From JAFDZV01 sp966128725 (GTDB lineage: Bacteria > Bacteroidota > Ignavibacteria > OLB7): a stretch of DNA of 6,792 nucleotides. The stretch covers positions 1 to 6,792 of the forward strand of contig CBHYLN010000211.1 of assembly GCA_966128725.1 (NCBI GenBank). The letters are read 5' to 3'. Positions 1 to 5,213 of this stretch are shown here, piece after piece. Each line of letters opens with the position of its first letter. Position 1 is the first letter of the stretch. The position numbers and the translations under genes were made by a program. A model generated the notes under the pieces. It was given only the letters and a program-made list of their open reading frames with translations. It had not been told where the DNA came from and searched no databases.

Positions 1-37
1 CGTCCGGCGAGCACCGCTGCTATCAGCCGAACCAGCA

Positions 38-77
38 AGCGGTCTCCCGTTGCATTTCCTTCCAACGAGAGACCGCT
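38..77 (-). terminator. Hairpin downstream of gene 1, likely terminator
   Basis: Arms 38-52 (AGCGGTCTCCCGTTG) and 63-77 (CAACGAGAGACCGCT) pair over 15 positions with a single C-A mismatch around a 10-nt loop. The hairpin lies 22 nt past the stop codon of the minus-strand gene at 100-1050, where a terminator would be expected. On the minus strand the stem is followed by only a short T-poor stretch, so it is not a textbook U-tract terminator. A structural or stabilising 3' hairpin is an alternative. Confidence 0.6.
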
Positions 78-99
78 GGGAACGCCGGGCTCACACGGC

Positions 100-1050
100 T
101 CAGTGCGCCAATAGCAGCGGGAACATTGCTCGGTGACCACGCGAATCCGTCAATGCAACGTAGTAGGCTCCGGCAGCGATCGAGCCGGTCGTGATCGGGA
201 TCTCGTGGCTTCCTGCCTCCACTTCGCCCATGAACAACGTGCCGATGCGTACGCCGATCGCCGAATACAGCGCCAGCTCAACAGCCCCCGAACGCTCCGC
301 CACGAACCGGACCACGGCCGTGCCGTTGGCCGGATTTGGTATTACGGCCGCCGCAAGTTGATCGGTTACCGCATCCTTACCGGCCGGCGAGACAACACTG
401 CTGGCATTGGCTGGCGGGAGACGTATCGAACCAGTATTGGGCACGTCGTCGTTCCAGGCCTGGTTGGATCCTACCGCCACAACACATTGAAGACTATCGG
501 GTGGGCCGCTCATCAAGTCGGTGCGTTTGATGCCTACCTGATACTCATTGTTGGCACCATCGAGAACAACACGCACGTTATTCTGCCCAAGGTTCGTGTA
601 GTTCCGCCCCACAATTCCGATCGCATCGGCGATGCCGTCGATCCCGGTATATGGTGGGCCCGACACCCACACCGAGACCAGTTTGTTGAAGACGAACTTG
701 TTGCTTCCCCACCACTCGATCGACGGGCTTCCGTCGTTGGTTTGCGCCACGATGTTGATGCCGAACGCATGCACCTCCAACGTGCCGTATACAGCAATAC
801 GAAACCACAGTGTGTCGCCAACGGGATCATAACGGAACCACACCTGTTTGGCATCCGGCAGCAGGGAGTTCGCACCATCGCGCGTATCGGTGGCCAGGGA
901 CTTCCATTGATCCTGAGCCGCGACAGTTCCCGTCGCGCAGGCGGTAAGCACAAACAGCGTCAGCGTTAGCATTCGCGCCCCACGACCGCCGAAGGTCCGG
1001 GCTGATTGGATGCCACGGTGCATGCCGGCACCGGTGGTAGAACGTTGCAT
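100..1050 (-). CDS. Secreted beta-rich protein with type A-like T9SS sorting domain
   Basis: Predicted 316-aa exported protein of unknown function. The start at 1050 is chosen because AAGGAGAG (1065-1058, minus strand) sits 7 nt before it and because it places a signal peptide at the N-terminus; the open frame continues upstream but looks non-coding. Residues 1-45 contain a basic stretch (RGAR, 23-26) and a hydrophobic core (MLTLTLFVLTACATGTVAAQ). Residues about 60-205 are rich in aromatic beta strands (WFRYDPVGDTLWFRIAVYG, then WNDDVPNTGS near 199-208). This loosely resembles DOMON/CBM9-like sandwiches, but I cannot assign a family. Residues about 233-316 (IPNP, then VRFVAERSGAVELALYSAIG, then AAGAYYVAL) fit the type A C-terminal sorting domain recognised by type IX secretion. 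The last residues, PLLLAH, lack the usual terminal Lys/Arg. A lipobox-like LTAC (35-38) makes lipoprotein processing an alternative to signal peptidase I cleavage after VAA or VAAQ. It is transcribed divergently from gene 2. Confidence 0.82.
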   Translation of the reverse strand: MQRSTTGAGMHRGIQSARTFGGRGARMLTLTLFVLTACATGTVAAQDQWKSLATDTRDGANSLLPDAKQVWFRYDPVGDTLWFRIAVYGTLEVHAFGINIVAQTNDGSPSIEWWGSNKFVFNKLVSVWVSGPPYTGIDGIADAIGIVGRNYTNLGQNNVRVVLDGANNEYQVGIKRTDLMSGPPDSLQCVVAVGSNQAWNDDVPNTGSIRLPPANASSVVSPAGKDAVTDQLAAAVIPNPANGTAVVRFVAERSGAVELALYSAIGVRIGTLFMGEVEAGSHEIPITTGSIAAGAYYVALTDSRGHRAMFPLLLAH

Positions 1051-1057
1051 CTGGTAT

Positions 1058-1065
1058 CTCTCCTT
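1058..1065 (-). promoter_or_regulatory. Shine-Dalgarno site that sets the start of gene 1
   Basis: AAGGAGAG on the minus strand, 7 nt before the ATG at 1050-1048. It is the best ribosome-binding site in the window and decides against the longer open frame that extends to 1386. Confidence 0.75.
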
Positions 1066-1116
1066 GGATAGTGTTCGCGGTTTCTGATTTCGGATATCGC
1101 AATGCCCTGGCCGCGG

Positions 1117-1147
1117 GAACATAGATGGCCGATAACGCGCGCCCCAA
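1117..1147 (-). promoter_or_regulatory. Weak candidate promoter for gene 1
   Basis: On the minus strand, TTG (1147-1145) is followed after 21 nt by TATGTTC (1123-1117). This partly matches the Bacteroidota pattern TTTG-N19-21-TAnnTTTG and lies about 67 nt before the start codon. The final TG of the -7 element is missing, so chance is a real possibility. Confidence 0.2.
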
Positions 1148-1290
1148 GTCAGGTTTGAAGCAATTCTTAGAGATGCACGGCGGAAGCAGCATTCGCCGTG
1201 TTCCGACCGGATCCAAGGCAAGGCGCGAAGGCGGTGACATTTGTGCTGCACGGTGGTACATCTAGTGTCCGATTGCATCTCCAACACGAT

Positions 1291-1317
1291 CGGCCGCAAC
1301 ACAGGCGGCCGCAACAC
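1291..1317 (+). repeat. Direct repeat CGGCCGCAACAC x2, period 15
   Basis: CGGCCGCAACAC occurs at 1291-1302 and again at 1306-1317. Two identical 12-nt copies are separated by 3 nt, 61 nt before the start codon of gene 2. Both copies start with the palindrome CGGCCG. It could be an operator pair or a small tandem duplication. Confidence 0.6.
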
Positions 1318-1377
1318 GCATGGCGCCCGATGCTGCATACGCTGCCGGGACCGGATCAACCGGGTGGGAATGATCTC

Positions 1378-2913
1378 ATGAAGCAACAGAATCGGCTGTT
1401 TCGGCTGGTGAAATCCATGAGCACACCGGAGAAACGCTACTTCAAACGGTTTGCCTCACAACACGTGGCCGCTGCACGGAACAACAGCATCAAACTGTTC
1501 GACGCGGTTGACGCACAGGAGGAGTACAATGAGAAGTTGATCCGCAAACGTTTTGCTTCGGAACGGTTTGCGCGGCAACTGGCGGTACAGAAGAATTATC
1601 TTCACGGGCTGATTCTTAGAAGTCTTCGGGCGTATCACGCCGGCAATTCGGTTGGTGTACGGATTTCCGAAATGCTGCATGAGATTGAAGTATTGGCCGA
1701 TCACCGCCTGTATGATCAATGCCTGGACACCATAACCCGAGCGCAGCGGCTGGCGGCCCAGCATGAGGAGTTCGCCCTGGGATTGCAAGTGCAGAGCTGG
1801 CGCGCCAGAATTGCGTATGCCATCAGCGACTTCCAAGGCCATGCCGATGCCGTACGCGAACAACGCAATCTGCTGGATCAACTTGCCGACCATGCGGATT
1901 ATGCGCGCCTTGCGCCCGAGCTGAACGCCGTGGTGCATCAGTACGGACGCACCGCTCACCCCGAGGTTATGGCCACCGCGCAACGGATGCTTGCGATGGA
2001 CGTGCTGAACAACGAGCAGCGGGCACGCTCGCAACGTTCGCGGATCATGCTGCACGGCATGCGCTGCGCATGCTTCGAGATTCTCGGCAAGTGGGAGCAA
2101 TCCGTACAATCCGCCCGGCAATGCATCGCATTGATGAACACGTTTGGCGACGCATCGGCCGAGATGGTTTCGCGACGGATATTCTGCCTTGTAGCGCAGA
2201 TTCGCGTAGCGCTTGCAAGCGGACACTACCACGAGGTGCCGGCGTTGATCGAGGCGGCAAACGCCCTTCGGTGCCCATCGCCCGATCTCCGAATCCACAT
2301 CAACCGCATCACGCATCAGTTCACGCTCACGATGCACGTGCGCGCCGGCGCATTTGGTGCCGCTCTTCAGGCGGCGCCGGCCGTTGAGGCTATCGTGGGC
2401 GGCGCCGCCCCGGAGATCAACCACGCAATGCGCCTGGCGATGCATCGCGATCTGGCACATGTGTATTTCGCGTGCGGCGAGTTCGGCCGAGCACTTACCC
2501 ATATCAACTGCATCATGCACGACAGCGCCGAGGGCGCTCGTGCCGACGCACAGTTGGCCGCGCGAGTACTGGCCACAATCGTGCATCTGGAACTTCGGAA
2601 CACTGATACGGTAGTCTCGATGGTAAACGCAACGCGCAGATTCCTGCGGAATAACAACATCGGCACACATGCCATCGGCGCCGTTCTGACACTTCTGCGC
2701 CGGCTTGCAAACACTGCCGCGCCAACCGATGCCCGGCAGGAGCTGGAGCGCTTTGCGCGCACGGCAAACCGCCAGGGAATCGATCTACGCACGCTCCAGC
2801 CTTTTGCGATCATCGATGTGGATGCATGGGTTTCGAGCAAATCCATGCGCCAGGCCTACAGCGTCGCATTCACGGCCACACATGCGGCTCCACAGGCAAT
2901 GCAACGCCGGTGA
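1378..2913 (+). CDS. Helical-repeat (TPR-like) protein of an uncharacterised Bacteroidota/Chlorobi family
   Basis: Predicted 511-aa cytoplasmic protein with no signal peptide or membrane segment. The ATG at 1378 is chosen because members of this family, as I recall them, begin with a short 'M-K-x-N-x-L-F-R-L-[VI]-K-S-[LM]-S-x-x-E-K-R-Y-F' block. Here it is RLFRLVKSMSTPEKRYFKRF at residues 6-25. A GTG at 1198 in the same frame would add 60 residues unlike protein. Residues 35-90 continue the conserved helical N-terminal region (SIKLFDAVDAQEEYNEKLIRK, QLAVQKNYLHGLILRSLRAYH). Residues about 95-445 are antiparallel amphipathic helices with TPR-like spacing, for example GKWEQSVQSARQCIALM and CGEFGRALTHINCIM. 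The C-terminal DVDAWVSSKS matches the family's aromatic tail. No catalytic motif is visible. Such proteins are usually annotated as hypothetical; a scaffold or protein-binding role is inference from the fold. The ribosome-binding site is weak (GGGTGGGA, 1362-1369). Confidence 0.88.
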   Translation: MKQQNRLFRLVKSMSTPEKRYFKRFASQHVAAARNNSIKLFDAVDAQEEYNEKLIRKRFASERFARQLAVQKNYLHGLILRSLRAYHAGNSVGVRISEMLHEIEVLADHRLYDQCLDTITRAQRLAAQHEEFALGLQVQSWRARIAYAISDFQGHADAVREQRNLLDQLADHADYARLAPELNAVVHQYGRTAHPEVMATAQRMLAMDVLNNEQRARSQRSRIMLHGMRCACFEILGKWEQSVQSARQCIALMNTFGDASAEMVSRRIFCLVAQIRVALASGHYHEVPALIEAANALRCPSPDLRIHINRITHQFTLTMHVRAGAFGAALQAAPAVEAIVGGAAPEINHAMRLAMHRDLAHVYFACGEFGRALTHINCIMHDSAEGARADAQLAARVLATIVHLELRNTDTVVSMVNATRRFLRNNNIGTHAIGAVLTLLRRLANTAAPTDARQELERFARTANRQGIDLRTLQPFAIIDVDAWVSSKSMRQAYSVAFTATHAAPQAMQRR

Positions 2914-2934
2914 CGCCTAACGCCGCGCAAGGCA

Positions 2935-2949
2935 GCATGCTCCACATGC
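2935..2949 (+). terminator. Small hairpin after gene 2, weak terminator candidate
   Basis: GCATG (2935-2939) and CATGC (2945-2949) form a 5-bp stem with a 5-nt loop, 21 nt past the stop of gene 2, followed by GATTCGTTTT. The stem is too short for a confident terminator, so read-through into gene 3 is possible. Confidence 0.2.
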
Positions 2950-2961
2950 GATTCGTTTTCG

Positions 2962-2969
2962 TATGTTTT
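2962..2969 (+). promoter_or_regulatory. Candidate -7 element for gene 3
   Basis: TATGTTTT matches the Bacteroidota -7 consensus TAnnTTTG at all specified positions but the last. It lies about 100 nt before the ATG of gene 3. No TTTG was found 19-21 nt upstream. Confidence 0.22.
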
Positions 2970-3072
2970 CGGCCGGATATCGTTCGCCGCAGAATTGGCG
3001 CGCTTGCCCGCCCCACACCAGACCACAACCGCAGGCACGCACATTTTTATCATCGTAACTACTCTCCGAACC

Positions 3073-4551
3073 ATGCGCATTTCTACTCTCTGGAAGCTCC
3101 TCGCGACAATTCTCGGCATCGCCCATTGCGCGGCTGCGCAGGGCGTGGCGCAGGAGTCATTCGCGGCAACACATGTTGCACGGCTGGATATCGTATCCCC
3201 GTTCCCCAACGCAGGCACCATCGGCAGCGCGGCGATCATCGCCGTGAATCCGCTTACGTCGAGCGCGCAGGTGCGCATCACCTCCCTTGATCCCGGCAAC
3301 GGTGTTGACTCCGCGTTCGTGGTGTACTCTACCGGCCCCGGCTTCCGCCTGGTGGTCGCCGGGCTTCCGTTCCCGCAGGGTTCGGCAACGCTTTCGGCCG
3401 AGATACCGTTGTTCACCCAGCAAATGTTGCTGGCCATCGATTCCGGCCACGTGTTCATCGAAGTACACAGTGCCGGTAATCACGCCGTGTACACAAGCGG
3501 GCCTGTGGTGGCCGCACCCACCGCCATTACGCCCGAGCCGGAAGGCGCGCAGGTTGTGCCGCCGGTATCCACAACAAACGCCGTCGGGAACTGCAGCCTG
3601 GTGTTCGACCCGGGCGCGAACGCCATCCGCTACAACGCGTGGTGGCTGGATCTGGACGGCAAGGCCACATGGGCCCGCATTCGCCAGGGCGCGCCCGGCA
3701 CCAACGGCGCTACCGTACTGGATATGCCACTGGTCGACAACGCAACGCAGGCCATCGGCACGTGGGATGCGCCCAGCCAGGATGCCATCGCCGCGCTTGC
3801 CGCCGGCGGTTTGTACTTCGAGGTTGGCTCCAGCGCCCATCCGAATGGCGAGCTGCGCGGGCAGATTTACCCGGTGGAGACCTACACCTCCGCACTCGAC
3901 TCACGGAACGAATCGCCAGCGGTAACCGGCAGCTCCGCCGGCGGCACAGCGTTTCTGATGATCACCGCGCATGGCACCGTCGAGGCCTTCAACAAGCTGC
4001 AGGGCGTGATGGGCAATCTCAGCGGGCCGATCACCGCGGCGCACATTCACCTTGGCGCAAAGGGAGCCAACGGCGCGCCCGCGGCTACCCTGGAGACACA
4101 GGTACCCAACGTGCTGGATCTGGAACTGGCAACCGGCTCGGCCGGCGGAACTCTTTCCAACGCCACGGTACAGGAGATCCGCGCCGAGCGTTCGTACGTG
4201 AACGTGCATACAAGCGCACACCAGAGCGGCGAAGCGCGCGGGCAACTGATCGCGGCACGCACGAACCTGCACCCGCCGACAGGCGCCGTGGAAGTCCCAT
4301 CGGAAACGGCGGGCACGGTAAGCGCGCGATATCTGGCCGCGGAACGTTTGGTGGCATTCACGCTTGGCTCGGCGCCGCGCGAGCGCCGCATTGTACTGCA
4401 TGCGCTGGATGGCCGCCAGGTTCGTGCGATAACCACGTTCGGCGCCGAAGCCACAATGCCGGCGGGCGACCTGCCGGCAGGCGTATATCTGGCGCAGGTG
4501 CTGGAGAACGGGCGCACGGCTGGCACGTGCCGTGTACTGATCATGCCATAG
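3073..4551 (+). CDS. Secreted multi-CHRD-domain protein with C-terminal beta (sorting-like) domain
   Basis: Predicted 492-aa exported protein. The start at 3073 gives a clean signal peptide (MRISTLWKLLATILGIAHCAAAQ, cleavage near residues 22-27); the frame extends upstream to 2995 without support. No Shine-Dalgarno sequence precedes the ATG, a frequent state in Bacteroidota. Residues 154-267 and 271-394 are two CHRD domains, a family named after chordin with unknown function in bacteria. The second has the hallmark AHIHLGAKGANGAP (323-336) and YVNVHTSAHQSGEARGQL (375-392). The first keeps GAPGTNGA and LYFEVGSSAHPNGELRGQ but has WARIR in place of AHIH. Residues about 49-145 align by eye with the same fold (LLAIDSGHVFIEVHSAGNHAVYTSG), suggesting a third, degenerate copy. 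Residues about 411-492 (RRIVLHALDGRQVRAI, LPAGVYLAQV) resemble a T9SS-type C-terminal domain without the usual PNP motif. A cell-surface or extracellular role is likely; the ligand is unknown. Confidence 0.87.
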   Translation: MRISTLWKLLATILGIAHCAAAQGVAQESFAATHVARLDIVSPFPNAGTIGSAAIIAVNPLTSSAQVRITSLDPGNGVDSAFVVYSTGPGFRLVVAGLPFPQGSATLSAEIPLFTQQMLLAIDSGHVFIEVHSAGNHAVYTSGPVVAAPTAITPEPEGAQVVPPVSTTNAVGNCSLVFDPGANAIRYNAWWLDLDGKATWARIRQGAPGTNGATVLDMPLVDNATQAIGTWDAPSQDAIAALAAGGLYFEVGSSAHPNGELRGQIYPVETYTSALDSRNESPAVTGSSAGGTAFLMITAHGTVEAFNKLQGVMGNLSGPITAAHIHLGAKGANGAPAATLETQVPNVLDLELATGSAGGTLSNATVQEIRAERSYVNVHTSAHQSGEARGQLIAARTNLHPPTGAVEVPSETAGTVSARYLAAERLVAFTLGSAPRERRIVLHALDGRQVRAITTFGAEATMPAGDLPAGVYLAQVLENGRTAGTCRVLIMP

Positions 4552-4630
4552 GCACAGAAACTTGATCACGCGCGTGCAACATCCGGCATGTTCGATCGCC
4601 GTGGCCGCACAACCATTCGCCATCTATCAC

Positions 4631-4664
4631 AAACGGCCCATGCGAATATCGTATGGGCCGTTTT
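4631..4664 (+). terminator. Strong intrinsic terminator of gene 3
   Basis: AAACGGCCCAT (4631-4641) and ATGGGCCGTTT (4653-4663) pair perfectly over 11 bp. The stem can extend inward by a G-U pair and CGA/TCG to a 3-nt ATA loop, giving about 15 bp. TTTT follows on the plus strand (4661-4664, overlapping the stem). It lies 79 nt past the stop of gene 3. The A-run on the left arm may let it work in both directions. Confidence 0.85.
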
Positions 4665-4715
4665 GCGTAGGTGTATCGATTGCAACACCATCCCTTTGAA
4701 TGCCCTGGGAGCCGA

Positions 4716-4727
4716 TGGACATGTCCA
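4716..4727. repeat. Perfect 12-nt palindrome TGGACATGTCCA
   Basis: A self-complementary 12-mer lying between the terminator of gene 3 and the promoter of gene 4. It has the size of a dimeric regulator's half-site pair, but no regulator can be named from it. Confidence 0.4.
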
Positions 4728-4782
4728 CGAGTCATTATGCCCACCTGAGCGCAAAACACTACCCGAAAACAATTAGCCCGGC

Positions 4783-4797
4783 CAACGACATTCGTTG
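4783..4797. repeat. Inverted repeat CAACGA-CAT-TCGTTG
   Basis: Two perfect 6-nt arms around a 3-nt centre, 56 nt downstream of the TGGACATGTCCA palindrome. It could be an operator or a small hairpin. It lies about 240 nt before the likely promoter of gene 4, which is far for direct control. Confidence 0.35.
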
Positions 4798-4992
4798 ACG
4801 TATAGCGGCCGGAAGGCCAAGCATCGCACCAGCGCACGAATAATTATCACGGCACGGAAATTCCGAGAGAGCATCACGCCGCCACAGGCATTGCGCACAC
4901 GGCAGAGGCAATCCGTGCGCCCCATATCCAGCCATGCATTTCGCTGCAACACATGCCGCACTGAATTTCAGGACTCATCGCAGTACATCATC

Positions 4993-5015
4993 ATGTACCC
5001 CCCTTTGTGGGGCAT
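4993..5015 (+). other. Small GC hairpin upstream of the gene 4 promoter
   Basis: ATG (4993-4995) pairs with CAT (5013-5015) and CCCC (4998-5001) with GGGG (5009-5012), with a 2-nt TA bulge and a 7-nt loop (CCTTTGT). It lies 25 nt before the -7 element. Function is unknown; it could be chance in C-rich DNA. Confidence 0.3.
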
Positions 5016-5039
5016 CTATCATTCGGCTGTGTGGCATTA

Positions 5040-5047
5040 TATCTTTG
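5040..5047 (+). promoter_or_regulatory. Bacteroidota-type -7 promoter element for gene 4
   Basis: TATCTTTG matches the Bacteroidota primary-sigma -7 consensus TAnnTTTG at every specified position. It lies 166 nt before the start codon and would place the transcript start at about 5052-5056. The expected -33 TTTG is not at the normal spacing; the nearest (5004-5007) is 32 nt away. The match is therefore half of a promoter, but in the right place and orientation. Confidence 0.45.
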
Positions 5048-5054
5048 CAGCGCA

Positions 5055-5123
5055 AATCACTCCCCCGATGTGATTACCCACACCAGTGTTTGTTTGATTT
5101 ATCTCCCCCAAAAAATCAATCAC
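5055..5123 (+). promoter_or_regulatory. Structured C-rich 5' leader of gene 4
   Basis: Two stem-loops follow the predicted transcript start. Hairpin A is AATCAC (5055-5060) with GTGATT (5070-5075). Hairpin B is TTGATTT (5094-5100) with AAATCAA (5113-5119). The run CTCCCCC occurs once in each: at 5060-5066 (its first C closes stem A, the rest is loop) and at 5103-5109 (within loop B). A second AATCAC (5118-5123) could pair instead with GTGATT (5070-5075), so A and B have a mutually exclusive alternative. The stems are short and A/T-rich, so stability is modest. No known riboswitch is recognised. Confidence 0.3.
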
Positions 5124-5197
5124 CGCCTGGAGACGAATACTCGACACCCCTAGATAACAGAGCAAACGACCCCACTCCGATTTTTCAACACATACAG

Positions 5198-5205
5198 AAA
5201 AGGAA
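5198..5205 (+). promoter_or_regulatory. Ribosome-binding site of gene 4
   Basis: AAAAGGAA ends 8 nt before the ATG at 5214 and 11 nt before a second ATG at 5217. The spacing favours 5214. Confidence 0.6.
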
Positions 5206-5213
5206 CTTCCATT

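Larger units (their letters stand above)
1051..1377. other. Divergent intergenic region between genes 1 and 2
   Basis: This 327-nt stretch lies between the start codons of two divergent genes, so it should hold promoters for both. It contains the ribosome-binding site and a weak promoter candidate of gene 1, and a 12-nt direct repeat at 1291-1317. No good -7 element was seen for gene 2; only near matches such as CAGGTTTG (1150-1157) and GACATTTG (1236-1243) occur. Open frames that cross the region are upstream extensions of genes 1 and 2 and give low-complexity, His/Arg-rich translations typical of non-coding GC-rich DNA. Confidence 0.6.
4552..5213. other. 662-nt intergenic region between genes 3 and 4
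   Basis: Holds the terminator of gene 3, two perfect inverted repeats (4716-4727, 4783-4797), a GC hairpin (4993-5015), a -7 promoter element (5040-5047) and a C-rich leader for gene 4. Short open frames here (for example 4588-4776 plus, 4773-4961 minus, 4795-5073 plus) have no ribosome-binding site, no recognisable domain and compositions typical of non-coding DNA; the first runs through the terminator. I see no gene in it. Confidence 0.65.

Noticed and set aside
1..37. Left edge of the window considered as part of another gene
   Set aside because: Too short to judge; no start, stop or motif that can be assigned.
133..969. 278-aa open frame on the plus strand over gene 1
   Set aside because: It is antisense to gene 1, which has a ribosome-binding site, signal peptide and sorting domain. 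The translation is Arg/His-rich without a recognisable domain.
1150..1243. CAGGTTTG and GACATTTG considered as -7 elements of gene 2
   Set aside because: Each has a mismatch at the key first T, no TTTG at the correct upstream spacing, and both are 130 nt or more from the start codon.
1456..2670. 404-aa open frame on the minus strand inside gene 2
   Set aside because: It is antisense to a protein with a recognised conserved N-terminus and helical pattern. Its translation is rich in His, Cys and Arg with no domain, as expected of a shadow in GC-rich DNA.
3639..4565. 308-aa frame on the plus strand inside gene 3
   Set aside because: It overlaps the CHRD domains in another frame, and its Arg/Gly-rich translation resembles no protein I know.
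4588..4776. 62-aa open frame after gene 3
   Set aside because: It reads straight through the strong intrinsic terminator at 4631-4664 and has no ribosome-binding site or domain.
4795..5073. 92-aa open frame before gene 4
   Set aside because: It has no ATG start or ribosome-binding site, overlaps the -7 promoter element, and its composition does not look like protein.
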